Assembly: GCA_965278995.1 (NCBI GenBank)
Contig: OZ257136.1
Span: forward strand, 4,898,001 to 4,962,000
Reading direction: 5' to 3'
Source: JADJYF01 sp965278995
GTDB taxonomy: Bacteria > Pseudomonadota > Gammaproteobacteria > Ga0077536
Length of the DNA: 64,000 nt
The notes under the pieces are model-generated. The model did not search any database, had not been told where the DNA came from, and saw only the letters and a program-made list of their open reading frames with translations. The translations under genes and the position numbers were made by a program. This document shows positions 1 through 8,438 of this stretch, one piece after another; position 1 is the first letter of the stretch; each line of letters opens with the position of its first letter.

Positions 1-30
1 ATATCCCCGAATCAAACAAGGTGAAGTCCC

Positions 31-810
31 ATGCAGATTCCAACACTGGCCGAGTATTCCAAGAAGTACGAACACATCAAGTTCGAGCGCGAGGATGGCA
101 TTCTGCAGATTGCCATGCATACCGACGGCAAGGACCTGCTGTGGGGATTTCCGCCCCATCAGGAACTGGGCCACGCGTTTGCCGACATCGCCAATGATCT
201 CGAAAACCAGGTCATCATACTGACCGGCAGCGGCGATACTTTCATTCATAAGGAAGACCTGGGCGGCGGCGGCGTGACAGCGGCCGCGTGGGCCGGCCAC
301 CTGCTGCCCGATGCCAAGCGGTTGCTGATGAACCTGCTGGAGATCCAGGCGCCGATGATCGCGGCGGTAAATGGGCCTGCCACCGTGCATGCCGAACTCG
401 CCCTGTTGTGCGACATCGTGCTGGCCGCTGATCACGCCACTTTCCAGGACGCGCCCCATTACCCCAGCGGTCTCGTACCCGGCGATGGCGTGCATGTGAT
501 ATGGCCCATGCTGCTCGGTCTCAATCGAGGCCGATACTTTCTTATGACCGGCCAGGAGCTATCGGCAAAGGAAGCCATGGATCTCGGCGTGGTGAACGAG
601 GTCATGCCGCAAGCCGCGCTGCTACCGCGAGCCTGGGAACTGGCACGCAAGATTCGTCAGCGCCCGGCGCTCACCACCCGGCTTACCCGTGAGGCCATGC
701 TCATGCAGGTCAAGCGCGCGATGCTGGAACAATTGCCCTATGGTCTCGCCCTCGAAGGCCTCGCGGCGTGCGACTACTGGCCGCAGGAGTTTGCCAAGCA
801 AAAACTCTAG
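31..810 (+). CDS. Crotonase-fold beta-diketone hydrolase, 6-oxocamphor-hydrolase-like
   Basis: This 259-residue crotonase-superfamily protein resembles 6-oxocamphor hydrolase, which cleaves a C-C bond in cyclic beta-diketones (retro-Claisen) and does not act on a CoA thioester. All four functional residues I recall for the Rhodococcus enzyme (His45, His122, His145, Asp154) have counterparts at a constant offset of two: His43, His120, His143 and Asp152, the last two in the context DAPHYPSGLVPGDG. The N-terminal EYSKKYEHI block also matches. A classical hydratase glutamate pair is not obvious. An AAGGTG-type ribosome site precedes the ATG. The neighbourhood of BVMOs and an epoxide hydrolase fits alicyclic ketone or terpenoid breakdown. 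The substrate is unknown, and the family resemblance rests on remembered sequence. The stop codon sits in a CTAGCAG heptamer. Confidence 0.82.
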   Translation: MQIPTLAEYSKKYEHIKFEREDGILQIAMHTDGKDLLWGFPPHQELGHAFADIANDLENQVIILTGSGDTFIHKEDLGGGGVTAAAWAGHLLPDAKRLLMNLLEIQAPMIAAVNGPATVHAELALLCDIVLAADHATFQDAPHYPSGLVPGDGVHVIWPMLLGLNRGRYFLMTGQELSAKEAMDLGVVNEVMPQAALLPRAWELARKIRQRPALTTRLTREAMLMQVKRAMLEQLPYGLALEGLAACDYWPQEFAKQKL

Positions 811-848
811 CAGCCGGTGCGGGCTAGCCCCCCAGTGATGGCAGGTGT

Positions 849-2390
849 TCAGAGTGCATCGAGCCGACCGCGTAGGTCTGCAGCGTGCGCACGTATCGCA
901 TCGCGCACGGGCGCTTTCAGTTTCTGCAATTGTCGATACACCATGCCAAGACGGTGGTTGTTGCAGAATTCCGCCTTGTGGCGAGCAAAGAAATCCCAGT
1001 ACAGGGCATTGAAGGGGCACGCTGTTTCGCCCAGCTTCTGTTTGTGGTCGTAGGCGCAGCCCTTGCAGTAATCACTCATGCGGTTGATGTATGCGCCGCT
1101 GCTGACATAGGGCTTGGTGGCAATGAGGCCGCCATCAGCCCATTGACTCATGCCCAGGGTGTTGGGCAGTTCCACCCACTCGAAAGCGTCGACGTACACG
1201 CCGAGATACCAGTGGTGTAGCGCGTGTGGGTCTAAGCCGGCCAGCAGCGCGAAATTGCCGATCACCATGAGACGCTGAATGTGGTGGGCGTGCGCGGTTT
1301 GGAGTGACTGGCCGATAGCCTGTTGCAGGCAGCGCATGCGCGTGTCGCCACTCCAGAACCAGTGCGGTAATGGCAGGTGGTGGTCTAGCGCGTTGCGCTC
1401 GTCATACCCGGGCATGTGCGCCCAATAGATGCCGCGGACGTACTCGCGCCAACCGATGATTTGCCGAACAAATCCCTCCACCGCCGCCAACGGGGCGTGA
1501 CCGCTGCGGTAGGCTGCCTCGGCCCGCCGCACCACCTCGAGCGGATGCAGCATTTTCACGTTCAGCGCAAACGACAGCAGCGAGTGAAACAGACGCTGGC
1601 TGGTGCTGCTCATGGCATCCTCAAAATCACCGAACTGCGGGAGCGTGGTGTGGATGAAGGCGTCCAGGCACGCCAGCGCCTCACGGCGATTCACAGGCCA
1701 GCGAAAGTGCGCTGCCTGAGATTCACCAAAGCTGCTGACGCCGCAACGCTCCAGCATGTCGAACAGCTCACGATGGTCATGCACCGGACGCGTATCCGCC
1801 GGCTCATGTGGTGTACCCGACCAGTGCTTGCGGTTGTTATGGTCGAAGTTCCATCGACCGCCTTCCGGCTTCCCTCGTGCGTCCAACAGCAAATCGAAGC
1901 GACGACGCATGTGACGATAAAAGTGCTCCATCAGCCACTGTTTGCGGCCAGCAAACAGCTTGGCCATGTCCTCTCGAGCAGTCAGGAAATGCTCGCTGTC
2001 GACTTCAGCCGTAGCTATTTCCTGCTGTGCAGTCCACGTGCGCAGCTGCGTATCCAGCCGCCACTCGTCTGGCGACTGCCACTCCAGTCGCCGGGCATCG
2101 TAGTGCCGCACAAGTGCGGCCAGATTTTCTGTAACAGATTGTCTGTTGCGCTGATCGTCCAGCGCCACGTACCGCACCCGGTGACCTGCTGCGCGCAGAG
2201 CGCGGGCGAAATCACGCATGGCGGCAAAGATGGCAACGATTTTCTGCACATGGTGCAGCACATAGTCCGTTTCCTGCCGGACCTCCATGAGAACATGGAC
2301 CACTTCAGCGTCGACGGTTCGAAACCACGAATGCTCGGGGTTGAGCTGGTCGCCGAGGACCAGGCGCAACGTGTGGCTTGGGCGGGTCAT
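849..2390 (-). CDS. phrB: FeS-type bacterial cryptochrome / (6-4) photolyase (PhrB/CryB family)
   Basis: The 513-residue product belongs to the FeS-BCP branch of the photolyase-cryptochrome family, which repairs UV (6-4) photoproducts using FAD and carries a [4Fe-4S] cluster. The N-terminal LRLVLGDQL block begins the antenna domain, and IGWREYVRGIYW (about 312-323) is the family signature in the helical FAD domain. Cys354, Cys442, Cys445 and Cys458 match the cluster ligands Cys350, 438, 441 and 454 of Agrobacterium PhrB with a constant offset of four. I chose the ATG at 2390 because longer starts run into the upstream BVMO gene; the gap is then 16 bp and the length is normal for the family. 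It probably shares a transcript with the BVMO and the SDR upstream. Confidence 0.9.
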   Translation of the reverse strand: MTRPSHTLRLVLGDQLNPEHSWFRTVDAEVVHVLMEVRQETDYVLHHVQKIVAIFAAMRDFARALRAAGHRVRYVALDDQRNRQSVTENLAALVRHYDARRLEWQSPDEWRLDTQLRTWTAQQEIATAEVDSEHFLTAREDMAKLFAGRKQWLMEHFYRHMRRRFDLLLDARGKPEGGRWNFDHNNRKHWSGTPHEPADTRPVHDHRELFDMLERCGVSSFGESQAAHFRWPVNRREALACLDAFIHTTLPQFGDFEDAMSSTSQRLFHSLLSFALNVKMLHPLEVVRRAEAAYRSGHAPLAAVEGFVRQIIGWREYVRGIYWAHMPGYDERNALDHHLPLPHWFWSGDTRMRCLQQAIGQSLQTAHAHHIQRLMVIGNFALLAGLDPHALHHWYLGVYVDAFEWVELPNTLGMSQWADGGLIATKPYVSSGAYINRMSDYCKGCAYDHKQKLGETACPFNALYWDFFARHKAEFCNNHRLGMVYRQLQKLKAPVRDAIRAHAADLRGRLDAL

Positions 2391-2406
2391 GCCACGATTT
2401 GATGAC

Positions 2407-4056
2407 TCAAGAAAATGCGAACCCCTCGTAGCCCTTCGCTGCGATTTCGTCGCACTTCCTGCGGTAGCCGCCGACACCTTCCGGACCAAAGTACGGCAGA
2501 AACTTGCGCGTCTTGCCCGGGATATTCGCCCCCATGTACCAGGAGTTGGCATTGGGCATCAGTGTTGTCGCGGCAAGCTCAGCGACATGGACGACCCATT
2601 GCGCCTGTGCCTGTGGCGTCGCCTCGAGCATTGTGAGCTGGTTGCGGCGCATGTAGTCGATGCAGTCGGTGACCCATTCGACGTGCTGTTCGATGGACAC
2701 CGGCATGTTCGACAGCACCGAGGGACTCTGCGGACCGGTGATCGTGAACAAATTCGGATAGCCTGAGACCATCAGGCCGAGATAAGTCTCCGGGCCGTCA
2801 GCCCACTCCTTCGTCAGCTCCCGGCCACCGCGGCCCTTGATGTCAAGATTTTTCAACGGACCAGTCAGTGCGTCAAAGCCAGTGGCGATGACGACGATGT
2901 CGAATTCATAGTCCTTGCCGCCGGCGCGGATGCCTTGCGGGGTGAACTCTTCGATAGAGCCGTCAGTACTGGCGTCGACCAGCAGCACATTGTCCTTGTT
3001 GAAGGTCTCGTAGTAGTTAGTGTCGAGCGGCTGGCGCTTGGTACCGTAAGGATGACTTTTGGGGATCAGTTTTTCGGCCAAAGCGGCGTCTTTTACCACC
3101 TTGCGGATCTTGCCTTTGAGATAGTCGGCACACAGCGCATTGGCTTCCTGGTTGGTCAGTATGTCCCGATAGTTGGCCAGCCAGAAGGGGAAGCCACCTG
3201 CGTCCCACATCTTCTCGAACTCGCGCTCGCGTTCCGCCGGCGTCACGGCCAGCGCCGAACTCGGGATCGGGTGGAGGTCGTGACCGAAGAAGGATTCACG
3301 GGTGCGCTTGATCACACCCTCGTAATCGGCTTTGCGCGCTTTGGCCACTTCGGGATCGACCTTGCCGTTCCGCGCCGGCATGCAGTAATTGGCAGTGCGC
3401 TGAAACACCGTCAGATGTTTGGCCTGCAGCGAGATTTCGGGAATGGCCTGGACCGCGGTGGCCCCGGTACCAATGACGGCAACGCGCTTGCCGGTGAAAT
3501 CGACGCCTTCGTGCGGCCACTGGCTGGTGTGGTAAGCCCTGCCCTTGAACGAATCAAGACCCTTGAACTTCGGCACGTTGGTTGCGGAGAGACTGCCGAC
3601 GGCCGCAATCACGTAGCGCGCCGAGAGGGTGTCGCCCTTGTCGGTGCGCACGGTCCAGAGATTGGCTTTTTCATCGTAAACCGTCTCGACGACGCGGGTG
3701 CTGAACTGAATGTCGGGCTTGAGTTTGAAGCGATCGGCGCAGTGTTCGAGGTAGCTCAGGATTTCGTCCTGCTCGGGGTAGCGCTCCGACCATTCCCATT
3801 CCTGCAGCAGTTCCTTGTCGAAGGTGTAGCAGTAGATGTAGCTGTCCGAGTCGCAGCGCGCGCCGGGATAGCGATTCCAGTACCACGTGCCGCCAACGCC
3901 GGTGCCGGCCTCGAGCACTTTCACCTTCATGCCGAGTTTGTCGCGCAATGATTTCAACATGTACATGCCGGAGAATCCGGCGCCGATGACGATCGCATCG
4001 AGCTCGGTGCCGGGCTGTACGCCTGCTTCTCGGGTGGATAGGGTCACGGCAGTCAT
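2407..4056 (-). CDS. Baeyer-Villiger monooxygenase (type I, FAD/NADPH)
   Basis: This 549-residue flavoprotein should insert oxygen into ketones to give esters or lactones. It has the FAD Rossmann motif GAGFSG (25-30), the GGTWYWNRYPGARCD block of cyclohexanone- and phenylacetone-type BVMOs, the BVMO fingerprint F-x-G-x3-H-x3-W-P at 170-181, and the NADP Rossmann motif GTGATA (196-201). Its length matches phenylacetone monooxygenase. It is followed 16 bp later by the photolyase and preceded by an SDR gene on the same strand, with tandem repeats between SDR and BVMO. It is paralogous to the BVMO at 8439-10088, with the fingerprint at the same residue numbers. Substrate cannot be told from sequence. 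Confidence 0.95.
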   Translation of the reverse strand: MTAVTLSTREAGVQPGTELDAIVIGAGFSGMYMLKSLRDKLGMKVKVLEAGTGVGGTWYWNRYPGARCDSDSYIYCYTFDKELLQEWEWSERYPEQDEILSYLEHCADRFKLKPDIQFSTRVVETVYDEKANLWTVRTDKGDTLSARYVIAAVGSLSATNVPKFKGLDSFKGRAYHTSQWPHEGVDFTGKRVAVIGTGATAVQAIPEISLQAKHLTVFQRTANYCMPARNGKVDPEVAKARKADYEGVIKRTRESFFGHDLHPIPSSALAVTPAEREREFEKMWDAGGFPFWLANYRDILTNQEANALCADYLKGKIRKVVKDAALAEKLIPKSHPYGTKRQPLDTNYYETFNKDNVLLVDASTDGSIEEFTPQGIRAGGKDYEFDIVVIATGFDALTGPLKNLDIKGRGGRELTKEWADGPETYLGLMVSGYPNLFTITGPQSPSVLSNMPVSIEQHVEWVTDCIDYMRRNQLTMLEATPQAQAQWVVHVAELAATTLMPNANSWYMGANIPGKTRKFLPYFGPEGVGGYRRKCDEIAAKGYEGFAFS

Positions 4057-4072
4057 GACGGTTGTCTCCTAG

Positions 4073-4121
4073 CAGTTTGGGCCTGTCAGTTTGGGCCATT
4101 CAGATTGGCCATTCAGATTGG
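4073..4121. repeat. Short tandem repeat array, unit 13-14 bp, about 3.5 copies
   Basis: Four consecutive degenerate units start at 4073, 4087, 4101 and 4114 (cagtttgggcctgt, cagtttgggccatt, cagattggccatt, cagattgg). They fill most of the 84-bp gap between the SDR stop and the BVMO start on the minus strand, so they lie in the BVMO leader. Copies 1-2 and copies 3-4 form two subtypes, as expected from successive slippage duplications. They may alter expression or simply be neutral. Confidence 0.8.
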
Positions 4122-4140
4122 TGTCAGCGATCATCGCCTG

Positions 4141-5169
4141 TCAAGCTTTCATCCCGCACTGCAGCATGTCGATCAGCTGCGCTTCCCGCGCGAAATCCCA
4201 GGAGATATTCCAGATCGGGTCATTCATCGGCTGCGTCATGCGGTCGAGGCCCTGGGCAAGGAACCACGCATAGGTTTGCGCATGACCGGCCTCAAAATCA
4301 TAAACGGGTTCGAAGCCGAGCAGGTGACGCGCCTTGTCGCAACTCACAACCGCGTGCAAGCGCTTCACGAAGCGATGGTTGAAGGGCAGTGGCGATGTCA
4401 ACTCCGCCGTCACGGCATCAGGCAGCAAGATTATTTCGGCTTCGACACCCATCACCCTGGCGATGGTTTCGACGAAATGGCGCGAGGTCACGCTGTTGCC
4501 GCTGATATTGAACACCTCGCCGATGGCAGCCGGGGAATTCGCCGCCAGCACCATCGCGCGAGCCAGATCGTCGACATGCCCATAGGGAAAGCACACCAGA
4601 CCGTCGTGCGGTACGAGCGCAGGCCGCCGCTGCATCAAACGCAGGAACATCGCCATTTCACCATCGGGGATATTGTTATGCGGGCCATAGACGGCCGCTG
4701 GTCGAAGCACCGTGTAGGCAAAGCCGGTACGTGCGTGTCTCTCGGCGAGCAGTTGTTCGACAGCAGCCTTGTGTCCACCGTACTTGGTCGCGCGCGAGCG
4801 GGTGGTGGGCAGATCTTCAGTCCACGGCATCGCACCATGCCCCATTCGATAAGCGGCGATGGAGCTGATGAATTCATAGATGCTGCAGTGCCCATCGAGC
4901 AGTTCGACGAGCGCCGCGATGTCCTCGAGACTTGCGACCTGCACCGAAGCACTGACATCGTAGACCGCATCCCAGTTCCGACCGCGCAGAACGCGATGCA
5001 TCGCCTGGCTATCCTTGCGGTCGGCGATCAATTGCTCGACGCCGTCAGGCGCCGCGCTTGCGCCGCGATTCAGTATCGCAACATCGTGCCCTGCCATAAG
5101 TAGATGTTCGACCAGATGCCGACCGATGAAGGCGGTGCCGCCCAGCACCAGGCTGCGAGTTGTGGTCAT
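4141..5169 (-). CDS. NAD(P)-dependent epimerase/dehydratase-like extended SDR
   Basis: This 342-residue extended short-chain dehydrogenase has the nucleotide-binding GGTAFIG motif at 10-16 and the catalytic YxxxK at Tyr130-Lys134. The N-terminal ADRKDS region and the substrate domain resemble NAD-dependent epimerase/dehydratase proteins of uncertain substrate. It lies upstream of the BVMO on the same strand (84 bp apart, tandem repeats between) and is divergent from the LLM oxidoreductase at 5309. Oxidation of an alcohol to the ketone used by the BVMO, or reduction in the opposite sense, would fit, but that is inference. The start is the ATG at 5169, with an AAGGA-like stretch just upstream. 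Confidence 0.85.
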   Translation of the reverse strand: MTTTRSLVLGGTAFIGRHLVEHLLMAGHDVAILNRGASAAPDGVEQLIADRKDSQAMHRVLRGRNWDAVYDVSASVQVASLEDIAALVELLDGHCSIYEFISSIAAYRMGHGAMPWTEDLPTTRSRATKYGGHKAAVEQLLAERHARTGFAYTVLRPAAVYGPHNNIPDGEMAMFLRLMQRRPALVPHDGLVCFPYGHVDDLARAMVLAANSPAAIGEVFNISGNSVTSRHFVETIARVMGVEAEIILLPDAVTAELTSPLPFNHRFVKRLHAVVSCDKARHLLGFEPVYDFEAGHAQTYAWFLAQGLDRMTQPMNDPIWNISWDFAREAQLIDMLQCGMKA

Positions 5170-5308
5170 GGTAAGGATTCCGTCGGGATCTTGAGTAACA
5201 GTTTACCGACTAATGTCCGCGCCGGGCGCGACAGCCCATCGCTCGATAGCTTGTGAGTCTTTCGCCGCACCCCTATGCTGACCGGAACCAAGAACGAGGT
5301 ACCAGACA

Positions 5309-6364
5309 ATGGCAATTGACTGCGGTTTTCTATTCCCATTCCGTAATCCGGAGTTCGCCCGCCGGCCGTGGGTCGACGTCTATCGCGACGATCTCGAACT
5401 GGCCGTGATGACCGAGTCACTCGGTTTTGATCATGTCTGGTTGACCGAACACCACTTTGTCGATGACGGTTATTCGCCTTCGCTTATGCCGATAGCAACG
5501 GCTGTCGCGATGCAAACCAGGACGATTCGTATCGGTACGTTTGTTCTGCTTTTACCCTTGCATGGCACGGTGCGGCTGGTCGAAGACGTGGCCACGGCCG
5601 ATGTGATCTCGAATGGCCGCATCGATCTCGGTGTTGGTCTCGGTTATCGGGTCGGCGAATTTGCCGGCATGGGGATCTCGCCGCGTGAACGCGGTGCACG
5701 CTTTGCCGAGCAGTTGCCACTCGTACGGCGCCTGCTGGATGGCGAGACGGTCAGCGCCGACAGTAAGTTTCACCAATTCACGGGCGCCCGGATCATGCCG
5801 CCCCCCGTTCAGAAATCCCTGCCGATCTGGGTTGGCGCACGCGGCGACAAGGCGCTTGATCGTGCTGCGCGCCTCGGCTGCCATCTGGCTGGCGTGTCGT
5901 CGGAGCACCGTCTCAAATATCGCGAAGCGCTGGCGCGGAATGGTCGTCAACCAGACGACTATTATGTCAGCCAGATGGTCCTGGTGTATGTCGCAGATAA
6001 CAAGGCGCAGGCCTGGAACGAGGCGGCCCGTCCCGTGCATCACATGCTGAGTCTCTATCGCGATTGGGCTGCGGAAGCAGGTGACGACAACAACGACGAT
6101 CAGGCGACCCGCGGCATTCCGTCCCCTGAATCCATGCAGCGTGACCAGAGCGGCACTTTTTTCGGCGAACCGGCTTTCATTGGCACGCCCGACTTCGTCT
6201 ATGCGGGATTGCGCGATCTGCTGCAGCGGTCACCATGCACTCATCTCGTTCTGATGGGCGTACTGCCCGGTGCACCGCCGCAAGGCACACGCCGCAGCAT
6301 TGAATTGTTCGCGAGCGAAGTGATGCCGCGACTGAAACGCGATGCAGATGGAGTGAAACAATGA
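5309..6364 (+). CDS. LLM-class flavin-dependent oxidoreductase (luciferase-like monooxygenase)
   Basis: The 351-residue protein has the TIM-barrel luciferase-like fold: an N-terminal strand followed by SLGFDHVWLTEHHF, the GRIDLGVGLGYR block after about residue 100, and PIWVGARGDKALDRAARLG near 170-190. These are features of F420- or FMNH2-dependent monooxygenases fed by a separate reductase, and no reductase is adjacent. A GAGGT ribosome site lies about 10 bp before the ATG. The 139-bp gap to the divergent SDR gene must hold both promoters. In this catabolic neighbourhood it could be a type II BVMO-like enzyme, but substrate and cofactor are open. Confidence 0.88.
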   Translation: MAIDCGFLFPFRNPEFARRPWVDVYRDDLELAVMTESLGFDHVWLTEHHFVDDGYSPSLMPIATAVAMQTRTIRIGTFVLLLPLHGTVRLVEDVATADVISNGRIDLGVGLGYRVGEFAGMGISPRERGARFAEQLPLVRRLLDGETVSADSKFHQFTGARIMPPPVQKSLPIWVGARGDKALDRAARLGCHLAGVSSEHRLKYREALARNGRQPDDYYVSQMVLVYVADNKAQAWNEAARPVHHMLSLYRDWAAEAGDDNNDDQATRGIPSPESMQRDQSGTFFGEPAFIGTPDFVYAGLRDLLQRSPCTHLVLMGVLPGAPPQGTRRSIELFASEVMPRLKRDADGVKQ

Positions 6365-6381
6365 CACTTCCGGCCGGAATG

Positions 6382-6777
6382 TCACCTAAGAAGCGTCAGT
6401 CCCGCACCCACAGCGGCCTTGTCAAACGTCATCACCACCGAGCAGCCTGCCGCCACAGCGATACGCTCGATCAGGCAATCGGCGAAATCAGCCTTGGTGG
6501 ACTCAAAAGCGCGTAACGCTTTCCAGGCGGTCTCCGCCTCCTGAACCACCAACTGCCGGATAGTCAGGATACGGCGCACGATGTCGGCAATCTCGCCCCG
6601 CGCTGCGCCATAGCAACTCTCGCTGACCCAAACCAGTTCAACCAGCACGACAAGACTGACGTAACCCGGCATCGCTGCACTGCATTCATTCTCGATAAGT
6701 CGAGTTACCCGCCGGGCTTGCGCCGGATCGTCCTGAGCGATGTAGCGCACCAGTACGTTGGTATCGACACCGATCAC
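6382..6777 (-). CDS. vapC: PIN-domain toxin (VapC family)
   Basis: The 131-residue protein is a single PIN domain, the RNase fold of VapC toxins. It shows the acidic metal-binding set expected of the family: Asp5 in VDTNVLV, Glu47 in VVLVELVW, Asp97/Asp100 in KADFADCLI, and Asp119 in MTFDKAA. The start overlaps the stop of the AbrB-type antitoxin gene by 4 bp, the usual translational coupling. It is probably held inactive by that antitoxin, and the pair probably represses its own promoter. Confidence 0.92.
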   Translation of the reverse strand: MIGVDTNVLVRYIAQDDPAQARRVTRLIENECSAAMPGYVSLVVLVELVWVSESCYGAARGEIADIVRRILTIRQLVVQEAETAWKALRAFESTKADFADCLIERIAVAAGCSVVMTFDKAAVGAGLTLLR

Positions 6778-7022
6778 CGACCATGCCTCGTCACGACTCG
6801 CCTCCTGACGGCCGCGTTCATGTCTTCCACACTGACCTTGCCAGTGGGCTTGCGAAGCAGCCCTTTTAGCGTACGCACGTCATCAATGGCCGGTCTGATG
6901 GCAAATCCACCGCCATCTATCTCGACAAATTCAACGCGATCGCCGGTGCCAAGCCCCATCCGCTGCCTTACGGTGGCAGGGATAGTGATCTGCCCTTTGC
7001 TGGTCAGGGTAGAAGATGTCAT
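6774..7022 (-). CDS. vapB: AbrB/MazE-fold antitoxin (VapB family)
   Basis: This 82-residue protein has an N-terminal swapped-hairpin AbrB domain (SKGQITIPATVRQRMGLGTGDRVEFVE, split here by its core motif ITIPATVRQ) that binds DNA, followed by a polar C-terminal tail that would wrap the toxin. It precedes and overlaps the PIN toxin gene by 4 bp. An inverted repeat at 7049-7066, 27 bp upstream of the ATG, is a good candidate operator for autoregulation. Confidence 0.92.
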   Translation of the reverse strand: MTSSTLTSKGQITIPATVRQRMGLGTGDRVEFVEIDGGGFAIRPAIDDVRTLKGLLRKPTGKVSVEDMNAAVRRRVVTRHGR

Positions 7023-7048
7023 CGCTCAACCTCGAAAATTAACAGTTT

Positions 7049-7066
7049 CCTTACTTTATAGTAAGG
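7049..7066. promoter_or_regulatory. Inverted repeat, probable VapBC operator
   Basis: Perfect 7-bp arms CCTTACT and AGTAAGG flank the 4-bp spacer TTAT, just upstream of the antitoxin start on the minus strand. AbrB-fold antitoxins usually bind such palindromes with their toxin to repress the operon. No clear -35/-10 pair was identified. Confidence 0.6.
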
Positions 7067-7219
7067 CTACTCGGACGTTTCTGCCACAGGAGTGCTGGCA
7101 ATGAGTTCGCTAACAGTCCACTCCGGGGCGGCCGAATGTAGAGATAAGTTTGACCAGGATCCTTAGAATGCTGTCGTTGAAATTTAACCATGCCGACAGC
7201 GTGACACGAGGAATAGCCC

Positions 7220-8386
7220 ATGGCCGATATCACGCCATTGACCATAAACGTTCCGGATGCGGATCTGGACGATCTGCGCAATCGGCTGCGCCGCACGCGC
7301 CTCGCGCCGGAGTTTGCCAACGATGACTGGCGCTATGGCGCGAACGGCGCCTACCTGAAGGAATTCCTCCACTACTGGGAGACCGCCTACGACTGGCGTC
7401 GCCACGAGGCAGCGATCAATGCCCAGCCCAATTTCATGACCAACATTGACGGCATGCCGATTCATTTCATTCATGCGCGCGGCAGAGGTCCCAAGCCCGT
7501 GCCACTGATTCTGAGCCACGGCTGGCCATGGACATTCTGGGACTGGCACAAAGTCATCGGTCCGCTCACCGATCCAGCAGCGTACGGCGGCGATCCGGCC
7601 GATGCTTTCGACGTCGTGGTACCGTCACTGCCGGGCTATGGCTATTCCAATCCGCTCACCACGCCCGGCATCAATTTCTGGCGCACGGCCGACCTGTGGG
7701 TCACGCTCATGCGCGATGTGCTCGGTTACGACAAGTTTGCGGCCGGTGGTGGCGATTGGGGCGCGATCCTTACAGCACAGCTCGGTCACCGCTATGCCGA
7801 GCATCTGCTTGGCGTTTATCTGCACCTGATGGTCCCGCTCGATGTCTTCAATGCGCCGTTTCCTGGCGCCGAGGCATTCGCGCCTGATGAAGCCGAGTGG
7901 CATCAGCGCAATCAGAATTTCTTCCTGCGCGAATCGGGCTACTCGGCTATCCAGGCGACCAAGCCGCAGACAGTTGCGTTTGCGCTCAACGATTCGCCGG
8001 CGGGTCTTGCTGCGTGGATTATCGAGAAGCGCCGGACCTGGAGTGATTGCGGCGGTGACGTCGAAAGTCGTTTCAGCAAGGACTCACTCGCCACCACGCT
8101 CACCATCTATTGGACGACCCAGAGCTATGGCACATCAGCGCGCTACTACTACGAGTGTGTGAACAATCCGTGGCGGCCGAGCCACGATCGCCAACCGGTG
8201 GTCGAGGCGCCGACCGGCGTCGGTGTGTTCCCGCGTGAAGTGGTTATGCTGCCGCGAAGCTGGGCGGAGCGTTACTATAATCTCCAACACTGGACTGAAA
8301 TGAAATCCGGCGGCCATTTCGCACCCATGGAGGAACCAGCCGCGCTCATCGAGGATATTCGCGCGTTTTATCGTAAGCTGCGTTGA
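7220..8386 (+). CDS. Epoxide hydrolase with EHN N-terminal domain (alpha/beta hydrolase)
   Basis: The 388-residue product has the EHN domain typical of microsomal-type epoxide hydrolases (about 1-110; PDADLDDLRNRLRRTR start) followed by an alpha/beta-hydrolase core. Visible motifs are the oxyanion-hole HGWP at 100-103, the nucleophile Asp179 in GGGDWGA, and the catalytic His366 in SGGHFAPMEEP. The enzyme should hydrolyse an epoxide to a vicinal diol through an alkyl-enzyme ester. It lies 52 bp upstream of the second BVMO on the same strand, so the two may be co-transcribed. There is no signal peptide. Substrate is unknown; terpene or alicyclic epoxides are plausible given the neighbours. Confidence 0.92.
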   Translation: MADITPLTINVPDADLDDLRNRLRRTRLAPEFANDDWRYGANGAYLKEFLHYWETAYDWRRHEAAINAQPNFMTNIDGMPIHFIHARGRGPKPVPLILSHGWPWTFWDWHKVIGPLTDPAAYGGDPADAFDVVVPSLPGYGYSNPLTTPGINFWRTADLWVTLMRDVLGYDKFAAGGGDWGAILTAQLGHRYAEHLLGVYLHLMVPLDVFNAPFPGAEAFAPDEAEWHQRNQNFFLRESGYSAIQATKPQTVAFALNDSPAGLAAWIIEKRRTWSDCGGDVESRFSKDSLATTLTIYWTTQSYGTSARYYYECVNNPWRPSHDRQPVVEAPTGVGVFPREVVMLPRSWAERYYNLQHWTEMKSGGHFAPMEEPAALIEDIRAFYRKLR

Positions 8387-8438
8387 GCCACCTATCCGCT
8401 GTAATAAGTTACACAGACAGATTACGAAGGTACCTACC

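Noticed and set aside
1416..2402. 328-codon plus-strand frame antisense to the photolyase
   Set aside because: No recognisable domain, no ribosome site, fully covered by a gene with conserved FeS and FAD motifs.
2935..3951. 338-codon plus-strand frame antisense to the first BVMO
   Set aside because: Covered by a confirmed BVMO; composition typical of a reverse-frame shadow.
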